Source: Stigonema ocellatum SAG 48.90 = DSM 106950 (GTDB lineage Bacteria; Cyanobacteriota; Cyanobacteriia; Cyanobacteriales; Nostocaceae). Taken from it: DNA of 64,000 bases. Within the stretch, counting starts at the first letter, position 1. Each line of letters starts with the position of its first letter. The stretch is from positions 42,947-106,946 of the forward strand of contig JADQBA010000015.1 in assembly GCA_016903675.1 (NCBI GenBank), written 5' to 3'. Positions 17,931-27,243 of this stretch are shown here, one piece after another. The position numbers were made by a program, and so were the translations under genes. The notes under the pieces were generated by a model. That model saw nothing but the letters and a program-made list of their open reading frames with translations, was not told the origin of the DNA and made no database searches.

Positions 17931-18101
17931 AAACTTAAACTATAGAATCTTTCGGTTTTTTGTCTACCTCATCTTACATCAATACCTCCAAGGAATCAGA
18001 AAAAAGCACAGCGAGAATGATAATCCCTTGGAGGGGGAGGGACGAAGACCGGATCAAAACCGCTATAACTCAGCACTGCTGGGTCGTTTTTTTGTTGCTT
18101 T

Positions 18102-18326
18102 TAGGACTTACGCACTTTACACATTCACCATCATGTGAATAACAGGCACGTTTTGCTAAACGTCTTGCCCTACCTCGTTCCCAGGCAGAGCCTGGGAACG
18201 AGTTCAAGTGGGCTGCTGCCTCCTAGTTTGACGCGAGGCAGAGCCTCGCACAACAGCATTACAAGGCAGAGCCTTGTAACGAGAGGTGATGCACAGTTTG
18301 TGGTTTATATCAATGCGTAAGTCGTA
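18102..18326. mobile_element. MITE-like element with TAGGACTTACGCA termini (copy A)
   Basis: The terminal inverted repeats are TAGGACTTACGCA and TGCGTAAGTCGTA. The interior has stacked palindromes of the AGGCAGAGCCT type. A second copy with the same ends and the same inner GCATTACAAGGCAGAGCC motif lies at 63816-64000. No coding capacity, so it would need a transposase in trans. Confidence 0.8.
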
Positions 18327-18380
18327 GCTTTATGGTTTTGGCAGTTGTGAAAAATTTCTATAAGAATTGTAAAACCCGAG

Positions 18381-18446
18381 ATGCAATACTGCGTAGGTTT
18401 TGCAAAAATAAGAAACCCGGTAAATGAGTGCGAAACCGGGTTTCTG
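18381..18446. repeat. GAAACCCGG palindromic repeat with TACGCAGTATTG flank
   Basis: AATACTGCGTAGGTTTTGC is followed by a GAAACCCGG...CCGGGTTTC palindrome. The same unit occurs in reverse orientation at 63714-63778, and its flank alone occurs at 47013-47035. The rest of 18447-18665 shows nothing codable. Confidence 0.75.
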
Positions 18447-18665
18447 GCAGTCATGGCGATTGATTTCTCCTCATAATTCTTTCTAATTTTCTATATTAGA
18501 GCAATCCTAAATGAATTATAAACGCTTCTCCCTTCTCCTCCTTGTCCCCCAAGTCTTCAAAGTCCCCTTTGTTCAGATATCAAATAGAATTGCTATAGAG
18601 CCTGTGTATGAAGAAATGGAACTCTAGCACTGGCTAGAAGCCCCGCGTTTTCACCAATTGAAACG

Positions 18666-19286
18666 CTACACCAAACCAGCTCGAAAAATTTGGTTTGGGG
18701 TGAGATTCAATTCGGGAAAGGTTTGGGAGACAATGCGATCGCTATGTCGAAATTTACTGATCTGATATTCTCCATCAACTAAGTTACAGACACAGATTGT
18801 CGGTTGTTTAGGGTTACCGATAAAATTGCGTCCACCCAACGCCGCATAGTCTATAATCCAGTATTCCAGGATACCCATCTCCTCATAGTCAGCATACTTC
18901 AAGTAATAATCGTCCCGCCAGTTGGTTGATACAACTTCAATTGCTAAAGGTATGGATGCACCATTACTCACGGTAGATTCTTTTTTCCATAATTTTTCGT
19001 TTGCCAGATTTGTCTGGTTAAGCACCAACACATCGGGAAAATAACCAGAATCTTTTTCAGGAGGTCTAACTATAGCTTGGTTGGGGACAATGTAGGGTAG
19101 TTTTAGACGTTTGATTTCAAAAGGAATTTCGATACCTAAAAACCCTTTAACTTCTTCGTGTTCTCCTACTGGTTGTGCCATTTCCACGATTTCCCCATTA
19201 TGTAGTTCGTAGCGTACCCCAGAATTTTCACGTAGGCGATCAACAAATTCCTCAAAGGTTACTAGCTTGGGTATGGCTTGAGTCAT
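18666..19286 (-). CDS. Uma2 family (DUF820) PD-(D/E)XK-like endonuclease
   Basis: The 206-residue protein has the Uma2 layout: TFEEFVDRLRENSGVRYELHNGEIVEM at the N-terminus, FPDVLVLNQ, then AIEVVSTNWRDDYYLKYADYEEMGILEYWI carrying the predicted Glu...Lys nuclease residues. The family is greatly expanded in cyanobacteria and its role is unknown. It stands alone between a repeat region and the amidohydrolase gene. Confidence 0.88.
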   Translation of the reverse strand: MTQAIPKLVTFEEFVDRLRENSGVRYELHNGEIVEMAQPVGEHEEVKGFLGIEIPFEIKRLKLPYIVPNQAIVRPPEKDSGYFPDVLVLNQTNLANEKLWKKESTVSNGASIPLAIEVVSTNWRDDYYLKYADYEEMGILEYWIIDYAALGGRNFIGNPKQPTICVCNLVDGEYQISKFRHSDRIVSQTFPELNLTPNQIFRAGLV

Positions 19287-19335
19287 AGATAATAGAGAAT
19301 TACTGCTTTAGAAATATTATTAACCACAATCAATG

Positions 19336-19363
19336 GTAGGGGTGCAATGCCTTGCACCCCTAC
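19336..19363. terminator. Perfect hairpin GTAGGGGTGCAA...TTGCACCCCTAC
   Basis: A 12-bp perfect stem with a 4-nt loop lies just downstream of the minus-strand amidohydrolase gene and is a good terminator candidate. Confidence 0.6.
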
Positions 19364-19413
19364 AATGTAGTCTATTTACCTGAAAATTGCTGTAAGAAGC
19401 GCAGAAAGCGCTA

Positions 19414-20820
19414 CTACAAACTAAGGGTTTTTGTTGAGGGCTGAGTTTGCAGTTCCAGGGGTAGAGATTGGCGCAGGCGATCGCCATATAATGACAGTGC
19501 ATTACCGCCAAGCAGCAGTTCTAAATGCTCCCTGTCATAATCTGCCACTGCGGCTGCATCTTTCACGCAGTTATGGAGTACACCATCCCAGTGTCCGTAA
19601 TCCCCAGAGAAGCAAGCTAGACGCTTCCCTACCTCCCCCATGGCAGTAGGAAGATAAGCAGGACCTGGGTCATCTGACTCAAAAGAGGTGAAGATTTGAC
19701 CCCGTTCAAAGTACTCCATTGGGTCTCGGTGGCGGAGGTCGTAGTGTTCATAGAGACTGGCATCATCGATTTGAGTGGGATCGTGCTGTTTATTCCACAT
19801 CAGATCGAAGAGGTTTTTCGCCTGACTAATGAGGTTGATATTGTTGTGGGTGCCTCTTTCCTGAATCATCAGCTTGGTAAACTCCATCAGGGAAGGGCGA
19901 TAGGGATGCTTGGGGTCAAAGTCGCGGATGCGTTTTTCCCAATGTTCATGAAAGGCATGGGCAAGATCCGGCAACCAACCGCAACCGCCTTCTAAAAAAC
20001 CGACTCGGAGGGTGGGGAATTCCTCAAATGCGCCGTCAAAAACCATTCGCGCCAAAGCCAATTGTTGCTGGTTACGCTGCACAAAAATGTGCGTGAGGAC
20101 GAAGGTTTCCGTATAGTCGGCAATACCACCCACCATGAAAGAACCAGGACCTCCGTGAATACCGAGGGCAATGTTTAGGTCTACTGCTGCTTGGAGGATA
20201 GGACGGAAGTCAGGATGGCTAATGACTTTACAGGTGCGGATATCTGGGAATGCTGCTGGTGCTTTAGGATGGGGAATGGGTAGGTTCGGGGCAACGGCGA
20301 CGCTAATCAAACCGAGTTCATTGACACAACGGTGCATTTCCGCCACCGCAGCGTCTACATCCTGGAGAGGTAATACACCTATAGGCTTGAGCCGATTATC
20401 GTATCCCCGACAGTCATCGGCAATATAACTATTATATGCACGGCAGAGTGCTATGCCCAAATCCTTATCCAAAATGCTAGAAAAGATTAAGTTGAGTGTG
20501 CCGTAAATGACTTGGACATCAATACCTTCTTGATCCATATGTTCAATTCGCACTCGATTGAACATGGCACCTAGGGTTGTATCTGGATGAAGATTTCTAA
20601 AACCGCCCTTACCCAGCCCCTGGGGTTGGGGGAACATGCGCATGAAGTCGTTTTTACCCGTTGCTGGATTAAAGTCCATGATTCGCGCCCGTTGGTCGCC
20701 CAGACTATCGACCACTAACCCAATGCGATCGCGATACTCTGGTTCAATATAATCCCGCATGACTAGGGGATTTTCTAGCTTATGGGCATCCGCATCAATT
20801 ACTGCTAAACCTTGGTACAT
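19414..20820 (-). CDS. Amidohydrolase family metal-dependent hydrolase
   Basis: The 468-residue protein begins YQGLAVIDADAHKLENP, the amidohydrolase-2 (ACMSD-like) metal motif in which DxH replaces HxH. LGIHGGPGSF and the later FLEGGCGWLPDLAHAFHEHW supply further metal-binding histidines, and FSGDYGHWDG gives the last Asp. Relatives are decarboxylases or hydrolases with a TIM barrel. The substrate is unknown. An IS607-type element ends within about 45 bp of its start codon and may have altered its promoter. Confidence 0.85.
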   Translation of the reverse strand: MYQGLAVIDADAHKLENPLVMRDYIEPEYRDRIGLVVDSLGDQRARIMDFNPATGKNDFMRMFPQPQGLGKGGFRNLHPDTTLGAMFNRVRIEHMDQEGIDVQVIYGTLNLIFSSILDKDLGIALCRAYNSYIADDCRGYDNRLKPIGVLPLQDVDAAVAEMHRCVNELGLISVAVAPNLPIPHPKAPAAFPDIRTCKVISHPDFRPILQAAVDLNIALGIHGGPGSFMVGGIADYTETFVLTHIFVQRNQQQLALARMVFDGAFEEFPTLRVGFLEGGCGWLPDLAHAFHEHWEKRIRDFDPKHPYRPSLMEFTKLMIQERGTHNNINLISQAKNLFDLMWNKQHDPTQIDDASLYEHYDLRHRDPMEYFERGQIFTSFESDDPGPAYLPTAMGEVGKRLACFSGDYGHWDGVLHNCVKDAAAVADYDREHLELLLGGNALSLYGDRLRQSLPLELQTQPSTKTLSL

Positions 20821-20865
20821 GAAATCTCCTATTACACTTAGGCACTGATACTTTTAGTTTGAACA

Positions 20866-22116
20866 TTATTGAACATTGTTGCTCAACTCAAACATGACAT
20901 CGCTTGCAGAAACAGTGCGAACGATGGTGGTATCCCACAACGCCTTCAGGAATATCCCAAAGGCTCCTTGAAAATCGCGCTTAATTGTGTAAGCACAACT
21001 AGGGCATTTAAAGGTTTTATTACCGCCTAACTTGTGATGTACATGACCGCACTTTGTACAAGTTTTACTGGTATATTCTTCGGTTATTCTGACTAATTTG
21101 GAACCGTAACGGTTACACAAATGTTGTAACGTTTCAGAGAATTGATAAAACGCCCAAGTCATCATGGCACGGGCTGATTTGCTTTTTAGCTTACGTTTTG
21201 ATTTGGCGACCATTTGGCTTGTTTCAAACGTAGGCAGATAAATAATATCGTAATTACGAGCCAGGTGTGATGCTATTTGCTTATGGCATTCACTTCGTAA
21301 GTTTTTAATACGAGTTCTTGCCCTTTCCATTGCCACACGTAATTTGTAACGATATCGATTAAACTTGCCTCCAATACATTCATCGTGTTTAGATTTTAAT
21401 TTGTCTAAATGATAGCAGAGTTTAGCTATTTTGTTAAAGTCTCCACAAGCCAACTCCGTAAAATACTTACCATCGAAGCCAGTTAAAAACGTCCTCAATC
21501 CGGGGTCAAGAGCAATAACTTTGCCTCCATTGCTCTGTTGCTCAACTTCTACATCTACTGGGAAGTTGGCAAACCAACGACCTTTGTTGTAAGTTAACTC
21601 CGTTGCATTGTCATAGTTGATTAAGCAATAATCTTGTCCCCAAAACTCTGCCTTGGATAGTCCTCGTGAAGCCATCCAATGTCCGTTTTTGTAATCGAAG
21701 GGGTCAAATTGAATGGTTTGATTTTTGTCTCGGATAGAGCGGAATTTCCCGATTCTAAATCCAAACATTGGATTGGGCTTTTTATCCTTACCCTTGCCAA
21801 TAAATTTAGGCTGCTTGTCGGTATGGCTCCATGCTATATAAGCCTCGAATAAAGCATTATCTAAAGCATGGGCAATATTCAAATCTTTACACCATTGGGG
21901 TATTATTTCCAACCCCAATGTTTTACAAAACGATCTAAATTCTTTCTTCCCAGACGTTCTTATCTCTCCCTTCGTATTGGTATAAGTAAAGCCTTGATGC
22001 TGATTAAGATACGCAATCGCGTTGTTATAAACTTTGCGATAGGCATGGATTCTAAGCATCCAAGTTTCCTTGGTTTTACCTGTTGGATACACTCGGTAAG
22101 TCAGGGTCTTCTTTAA
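20866..22116 (-). CDS. tnpB: TnpB, RNA-guided RuvC nuclease of an IS607-type element
   Basis: The RuvC residues appear complete: Asp in VIALDPGLRTFLTG, Glu in YLPTFETSQMV and Asp in TIKRDFQGAFGIF. The zinc finger CTKCGHVHHK...CPSC is present. The N-terminus should be near LKKTLTYRVYPTGKTK, which I set at 22116. No ATG lies there (the next is 22059), so a non-standard start or coupling to tnpA is likely. The long frame continues open upstream to 22656, but that part is antiphase to tnpA and is not TnpB. A guide RNA would come from the element's 3' end, near 20830-20900. Confidence 0.88.
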   Translation of the reverse strand, partial: LKKTLTYRVYPTGKTKETWMLRIHAYRKVYNNAIAYLNQHQGFTYTNTKGEIRTSGKKEFRSFCKTLGLEIIPQWCKDLNIAHALDNALFEAYIAWSHTDKQPKFIGKGKDKKPNPMFGFRIGKFRSIRDKNQTIQFDPFDYKNGHWMASRGLSKAEFWGQDYCLINYDNATELTYNKGRWFANFPVDVEVEQQSNGGKVIALDPGLRTFLTGFDGKYFTELACGDFNKIAKLCYHLDKLKSKHDECIGGKFNRYRYKLRVAMERARTRIKNLRSECHKQIASHLARNYDIIYLPTFETSQMVAKSKRKLKSKSARAMMTWAFYQFSETLQHLCNRYGSKLVRITEEYTSKTCTKCGHVHHKLGGNKTFKCPSCAYTIKRDFQGAFGIFLKALWDTTIVRTVSASDVMFELSNNVQ

Positions 22117-22666
22117 TTTTCTGCTTGTATTTCCTGAGTCCGTAAGGTTGGCAACTGAAGACGTGGATGATGGCAAGAACATCCTCAAGCATTTCTCGCT
22201 CTGGGCTAAGAACATTGTTGTTGAGAACCAGAATTTCACACCTGTGACGGCTTGCGAACCATGAAATAAGTGAGAACCCGAATCTGCAAAGTCGGTCAAA
22301 GTTGGCAACGACCACCATTCCGACATCGCCTGACAAAATTCGTTCCAATAAGGCAAGTAACCCTTTTGGCTTAAAGTTGAGTCGCGATCCGACATCTTTG
22401 ACGAGGGAGCAACCGGGGTACTGAGCGACAAGAAACTGAATTTGTCTTTCAAGATCAGGTTTTTGAGAATGGCTGGAAACTCTAGCCTAAAGGATTGTTG
22501 GTCTATTGGACTGTCGAATAGGGATAACTGAATCGAGGTCGTATCGTCGTTCACCTTTGGGCGTTTTGATTGTTTTAATTTTTCCTGCTTCATCCCATCT
22601 GAGCAGGGTTCTAAGTGTAACGCCAAGTTTAGCTGTTGCCACTCTTGCTGGGACATAATTTGCCAT
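22076..22666 (-). pseudogene. tnpA: IS607-family serine recombinase TnpA interrupted by an amber codon
   Basis: From ATG 22666 the frame reads MANYVPARVATAKLGVTLRT with an N-terminal MerR-like helix-turn-helix, then a TAG at 22487-22489, then ARVSSHSQKPDLERQ. Family members have YARVSS at this point, so TAG replaces a Tyr codon. Downstream the frame is intact (LLALLERILSGDVGMVVVANFDRLCRFG) and ends at 22076. The overlap with tnpB in another frame is typical for IS607. The element probably cannot move without suppression or a helper recombinase. Confidence 0.85.
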
Positions 22667-22750
22667 ACATGAATATCACTTAATATATTCTGACAATATA
22701 TGTAATGTCATACTATGTGAATCAATGTTTAGCAAATCATGTACTAGGAG

Positions 22751-23062
22751 TTAACTCTGGCGCTTGAAGTAAGTCCAAACTTGACGTAGACCAAACCAGT
22801 TCTCACAAGACCACATCAGGGAAGCTAGGATTGTAATCCCAGGGTACTTGACAAAAGCCGGTTCATTTTTCTCAAAGAAGGCATGTCCGCCCAAGGCAAA
22901 AACTTGGGTTAGCACCAAACAAACTAGCGTCAACCGCCAATCGTAGAACAGCAAAACTACACTAGCGATCGCCACGATATTAGTTAAGTGATGCAGAACC
23001 TGGTTGATGGGATGCTGATGACTCGCCAAAAAATGGGCTTTAGCATTTTGAAAGTAGCTCAA
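22751..23062 (-). CDS. DUF962/Mpo1-like 2-hydroxy fatty acid dioxygenase-like protein
   Basis: The 103-residue membrane protein has the DUF962 pattern: HPINQVLHHLTNIVAIASV, two central hydrophobic helices, and GGHAFFEKNEPA. The yeast member Mpo1 is an iron-dependent dioxygenase that shortens 2-hydroxy fatty acids by one carbon in phytosphingosine breakdown. It lies 176 bp downstream of a fatty acid hydroxylase gene on the same strand, which fits alpha-hydroxylation followed by alpha-oxidation. The protein is short (yeast Mpo1 is longer), and the function here is inferred. Confidence 0.75.
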   Translation of the reverse strand: MSYFQNAKAHFLASHQHPINQVLHHLTNIVAIASVVLLFYDWRLTLVCLVLTQVFALGGHAFFEKNEPAFVKYPGITILASLMWSCENWFGLRQVWTYFKRQS

Positions 23063-23238
23063 ATTGATTCTCCTGTAGTGAGGGAAGAGAGAGGGGTGTG
23101 GGGGTGAATGGTACTAAGATAAACTGACGACAGGGGGACACGGGGACGCGGAGATATTTTTGGATGAATTTTCCCCGCGTCTGGGCGTCCCTCAGTCTGG
23201 TGCGTCGCACTACAAGAGTGCCATTCGGGTTCATACTT

Positions 23239-23763
23239 CTACCACCACCGAAGCTGCAAATAACCTCGTGATTGACTGAGTTCCTCTTCGCCCAACCATT
23301 CTACAGACTTATATGTACCAAAGACATGGTCCCACCAATCCACTGCTAGACCAAAATTATGATGCCACATGCCGTATTTGTGATGCACATAGTGTACTGG
23401 CATCTTCATCCAGAAGCACTTGGTTGGGTTTTCATGCTGTAGCTGATGGGCATAAGCTGAAAATGCCGCATATGCCAGTCCGCCGAGAAACCAACCGATT
23501 CCCGCCTCCCAAGAAGAGAAAAACATCAAGCACATAACCACAAGACTGCCCCTGACATAGTCTCGAAACTCCCACAATACCCCTTGTCCTTCATTACGAC
23601 GGTGATGGTCGCGGTGACGTTCCCCTATTTTGGTCGAGATGTGCATCAAGCGATGTAGCCAATATTCTACTAAACTTGCTAGGACAAACGCCAAGGCAAA
23701 AAAAGTCATTCCTATTCCCAAGGATAAGGCTGGTTCAATGGAAAGCTTTGCTAACGTAAGCAT
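23239..23763 (-). CDS. Sterol desaturase/fatty acid hydroxylase superfamily protein
   Basis: The 174-residue protein has the di-iron histidine boxes HRLMH, HRDHHRR, HQLQHEN and HYVHHKYGMWHHNFG between hydrophobic helices. Members hydroxylate or desaturate lipids, including the fatty acid 2-hydroxylases that act on ceramides. The neighbouring DUF962 gene and the alpha-oxoamine synthase cassette 7 kb away suggest a lipid substrate related to sphingolipids. It is divergent from the GH3 gene across a 150-bp intergenic region. Confidence 0.85.
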   Translation of the reverse strand: MLTLAKLSIEPALSLGIGMTFFALAFVLASLVEYWLHRLMHISTKIGERHRDHHRRNEGQGVLWEFRDYVRGSLVVMCLMFFSSWEAGIGWFLGGLAYAAFSAYAHQLQHENPTKCFWMKMPVHYVHHKYGMWHHNFGLAVDWWDHVFGTYKSVEWLGEEELSQSRGYLQLRWW

Positions 23764-23915
23764 AAACTCTCATTCTTCACAATTTGCTCCTGTATAGTAA
23801 CTTACACCTGAACATTTTCCTATAGTATTTTATTTTATTGCTGCTAGTAAACAGGTAGCATTTTTGAAAAGCAATTTGTATTTTTTTCCCCTCTCCCTCC
23901 CTTTGTAAAATTTCA

Positions 23916-25604
23916 ATGGCAAATCCGTTACTCTCACTTTTAACTGCTGTTGCTAGACGTGTTAAAGCAAATTTTGTCAAGAAAACTCACGATACTAGTA
24001 CAGTACAGGAAAACTTTTTACACTCCGTACTGCTAGCCCATCAAAATACTGAGTGGGGCGGCAAATATAGGTTAGGGGAGATCAAAACCATAGAACAATT
24101 TCGAGAGCGGATTCCCATTCTACCCTATAGCAGCTATGAGCCATACACAGAGCGCATTGCTAAAGGTGAAACAAACATTCTCACAGCGGAACCGGTGGTC
24201 TACTTGACTCTCACCAGTGGGTCCACAGGGAAAAAGAAACTGATCCCAACAACCAGGCGATCGCAGAATGCTTTCCGAACAGCCACTCTCACCAGTATTG
24301 GTTTTCTAAGTGAAGCGCTTTCTAAACAAAACAAGCAATTTGGCAAACTGCTTGTGACCAACTCAGTCCAAGCATGGGGACGCACCAGTGGTGGTATTGA
24401 GTACGGTCCATCGAGTGCTGGTGCTCTCCGCATGGACAAGTCTCTCTACCAACAATTTTTTGCCCATCCTTACGAAACTCTACAAACAGGGGATAGCTTA
24501 GCACGTCACTATGTATGCTTACTATTTGCCCTACGTCAACCATCCATAGGAGGAATAATCGCCAACTTTCCCATGCTCATCCTGCGAACCTGTAACTATT
24601 TGGAACACTACGCCGAAGACCTGATTCGGGATTTAGAAACAGGAAAAATCGCACCTTGGTTAGAACTAGAACCAGAAATCAGAGCTAAATTGGAGCAGCA
24701 ATGGTCAGCTTCCCCAAAACGTGCGGCTCAATTGCGCTCAATTTTGAAGTCAGAAGGACACATCACCCCTAAACTTGCTTGGCCAGAAATGTCCTTTGTT
24801 ACCACTGCACGGGGAGGAACATCAGATTTCTACTTTGAACGATTTCCCGCCTACTTCGAGAATACCCCTATCTTTGGTGCAGTCTATTCATCAGCAGAAG
24901 GGATGTTTAGTATTTACCCCGACGTCAACCAAGATGGGAGCATCTTAGCAATTGATAGTTGTTTTTTTGAATTTATTCCGCAAGACCAGTGGGAAGTAGA
25001 ACATCCCAAAACCCTACTTGCTACTGAAGTTAAGGTAGGAGAATGCTACCGGATTCTCATCACCAACTACGCTGGCTTCTACCGTTACGATATAGGTGAT
25101 GTTGTGGAGATAGTAGGTTTTCATGAAACAGCCCCGGTGATGGTATTTCGCTATCGCCGAGGCGGGTTTATCTCTTCTACAACGGAGAAGACAACTGAAT
25201 TTCATGTCACTCAAGTGATGCAAGCCTTGCAGCAGGAGTTTAGCTTATCCCTAGAGGATTTTTGTATCACCTTGTCAGAAAATGATTTTCCAGCCCGCTA
25301 TTTGGCTAGCATTGAGCTAGCTCCTGGTCATAAAATTGACAATCCCCAAATTTTGCTAGAGAGTTTTGACCGCAAGCTTCAGGAAGTTAACACCCACTAC
25401 GAAATCAGTCGCCGAGATACAATTCCTCCTCCACGACTGCGGATTTTGTCTTCTGGAAGCTTTGCAATTCTCCGCCAACGCCAGTTGTCCAAGGGAATTC
25501 CAGATTCCCAACTCAAATTTCCCCACATTAGCGAAGACCGGAATTTTCTTGCCGAACTGAAGGTGGAACAGGAGATTAGGCTATCGCATTTAGATAACGA
25601 CTAA
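23916..25604 (+). CDS. GH3-family acyl-adenylating amido synthetase
   Basis: The 562-residue protein matches the GH3 (auxin-responsive promoter) fold. The ATP-binding motif TLTSGSTGKKKLIPTT is near residue 100; YGPSSAGALRM, VYSSAEGMFSI and NYAGFYRYDIGDVVEIVG follow in family order. Plant GH3 enzymes adenylate a carboxylic acid and join it to an amino acid; bacterial ones are poorly known. In this setting it could activate or conjugate a fatty acid or an acidic lipid head group, which is an inference. It is divergent from the fatty acid hydroxylase gene. Confidence 0.85.
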   Translation: MANPLLSLLTAVARRVKANFVKKTHDTSTVQENFLHSVLLAHQNTEWGGKYRLGEIKTIEQFRERIPILPYSSYEPYTERIAKGETNILTAEPVVYLTLTSGSTGKKKLIPTTRRSQNAFRTATLTSIGFLSEALSKQNKQFGKLLVTNSVQAWGRTSGGIEYGPSSAGALRMDKSLYQQFFAHPYETLQTGDSLARHYVCLLFALRQPSIGGIIANFPMLILRTCNYLEHYAEDLIRDLETGKIAPWLELEPEIRAKLEQQWSASPKRAAQLRSILKSEGHITPKLAWPEMSFVTTARGGTSDFYFERFPAYFENTPIFGAVYSSAEGMFSIYPDVNQDGSILAIDSCFFEFIPQDQWEVEHPKTLLATEVKVGECYRILITNYAGFYRYDIGDVVEIVGFHETAPVMVFRYRRGGFISSTTEKTTEFHVTQVMQALQQEFSLSLEDFCITLSENDFPARYLASIELAPGHKIDNPQILLESFDRKLQEVNTHYEISRRDTIPPPRLRILSSGSFAILRQRQLSKGIPDSQLKFPHISEDRNFLAELKVEQEIRLSHLDND

Positions 25605-25606
25605 TG

Positions 25607-25667
25607 TTTGTAGTTGCGCTTTAGCGCATAAAAACGTCGATTTTATGCGCCCAAGTGCAACTACAAC
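25607..25667. repeat. Inverted repeat GTTGCGCTTTAGCGCATAAAA type
   Basis: GTAGTTGCGCTTTAGCGCAT pairs with ATGCGCCCAAGTGCAACTAC downstream of the GH3 gene. A half copy (TTTTATGCGCCCAAGCGCAA) is at 26056-26084 and another near 11208. A terminator role for the GH3 gene is possible. Confidence 0.65.
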
Positions 25668-25867
25668 CCACATTCCCCACTTCAAAATGTCATACATTAA
25701 TGCTTGATTAAATTAAGTATTAATATTGATATTTTTTAGGCTTTTGGCGATAGCGTTAGCGCAGCGGTAGCGGGTACTCCCGCGTCAGCGCTGCCGCCGA
25801 CTGTTCGCCATTCAACTACCATTAGCCCCAATACGCTTGGTGTTAGCCCCAAAAACCCTTGTTCTGC

Positions 25868-25942
25868 GTAGGTTGGGTTGAGGAACGAAACCCAACATTT
25901 TTCGCGGTTTGTTGGGTTTCGCAAAGCCTCAACCCAACCTAC
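25868..25942. repeat. GTAGGTTGGGTTGAGG palindromic repeat (copy 1)
   Basis: Arms GTAGGTTGGGTTGAGG and CCTCAACCCAACCTAC, with inner CGAAACCCAAC/GTTGGGTTTCG arms. The full element recurs at 46920-46994 and partly at 51638-51671. The surrounding 25670-26240 has no supported gene. Confidence 0.8.
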
Positions 25943-26244
25943 AATTCTCCTTAACTGAACCTTATTGCCATTAGCCCAATCTTCGTATTATGGATATACT
26001 TCAATCTGAAGTGCGGAATGTGGGTTACAAACAAAGGGTTGCCCAAAAAACCACGATTTTATGCGCCCAAGCGCAACTACAAACAAAAAATTTGTGTCCT
26101 AAATCACTAATAACCGGAAGCGGAAATTAACAATTTCTTAAATGTACCCCTTGTAGACATATATATTGTCTTTCCAGAGATAGGGGCTGTTGAGACAATG
26201 TTTTTGCAAAACTGAATATGTTGCAGGGTTAGTAAGTCAAGAAC

Positions 26245-27243
26245 ATGAATGAATACTACACTGAATTAACAAAGGACGTTCAATCGAGAACAGTCAATTT
26301 CATTGAGCGTGTAGATATATCATCTCTAACACCAGAAACATTCGTTGAACAATATCAAAAAACCGGAAACCCAGTTGTAATAACCGGATTACTCAAAGAG
26401 TGCAACTGGAATCTAGACTATCTATGTGAAAAATTAGGCACTCAGGAGTTTCTCTTAAGGCTTTATGGACATGAAAGATACAAGCAGGACAAACGCCAAT
26501 GGACAAACATAGGTAGTGGAGTTGAAGCGCAAAATATGCCCTTCACTAAGTATGCACAGATGTTGCGTAATCATCAAGCCCATGAAAATGACATTTACTT
26601 GGCAAAATGTTCTATCCAAAACACAACCCTTGCTAATACGGATTGTCTAAAAAATATTGGAGAGCAACTTGGTTTAAATAAACCCGTAAGCGACCTAAAT
26701 ATTTGGGTTGGACCGGGAGGTCACATAGAATGTTTACATTATGATGCGGTGGATGGAACACTCATGCAATTGTACGGTGCAAAAAAAGTTGTACTTTTTC
26801 CACCTTCTCAAACATATAATCTCTATCCATTTCCAGTCTATATTCATTTACGGTATGGTTTCAAGTTGCGTTCTTGGTTTAGTCAAGTGTACCCCGAACG
26901 CCCAGATTTCAATGCATTTCCCAAATTAAAGCAGGCACTCCAGTATAAATGGGAATTGATACTTAATCAGGGTGAAATTCTTTATATTCCTGCTGGATGG
27001 TGGCATGAAGTTACGGCATTGGGGGACGATATGGTGTGTTCAGTCAATCGATTTTGGAGTGTATTTCCTATCTCACGAATAATGTTTTCTTGGAGTATAT
27101 GGCGTACATACTTGGGAACTCTATGTGCTTTCCCATATATTTTATTGAGTTTAGCGATCGCACTATTTAGTAGAGAAAGAAAGCAAAAAATCACCAAGAT
27201 TTTGCAGTTCGTTTGTCAGCCTCATGTTGATCTGCCCACCTAG
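26245..27243 (+). CDS. JmjC/cupin_8-type Fe(II)/2-oxoglutarate oxygenase with C-terminal membrane anchor
   Basis: The 332-residue protein has the FIH-like fold: GNPVVITGLLKECNW near residue 42, the HxD iron motif LHYDAVDG (His165, Asp167), the core strand YGAKKVVLFPPSQ, and the distal His254 in ILYIPAGWWHEV. After the catalytic domain, residues about 284-308 form a hydrophobic helix, suggesting a membrane-facing enzyme. Members hydroxylate proteins or small molecules; membrane attachment points to a lipid or membrane-protein substrate here. Its 3' end overlaps the convergent secreted-protein gene by 81 bp. Confidence 0.85.
   Translation: MNEYYTELTKDVQSRTVNFIERVDISSLTPETFVEQYQKTGNPVVITGLLKECNWNLDYLCEKLGTQEFLLRLYGHERYKQDKRQWTNIGSGVEAQNMPFTKYAQMLRNHQAHENDIYLAKCSIQNTTLANTDCLKNIGEQLGLNKPVSDLNIWVGPGGHIECLHYDAVDGTLMQLYGAKKVVLFPPSQTYNLYPFPVYIHLRYGFKLRSWFSQVYPERPDFNAFPKLKQALQYKWELILNQGEILYIPAGWWHEVTALGDDMVCSVNRFWSVFPISRIMFSWSIWRTYLGTLCAFPYILLSLAIALFSRERKQKITKILQFVCQPHVDLPT

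Larger units (their letters stand above)
20830..22740 (-). mobile_element. IS607-type insertion sequence (approximate limits)
   Basis: It consists of tnpA and tnpB on the minus strand, between the amidohydrolase gene and the DUF962 gene. IS607 elements have no inverted repeats or long target duplications, so exact ends cannot be fixed from this sequence alone. Confidence 0.7.

Noticed and set aside
22117..22656. N-terminal 180-residue extension of TnpB
   Set aside because: The sequence is tnpA read in the wrong phase. The tnpA frame gives a recognisable IS607 recombinase, so the extension is not a real domain fusion.
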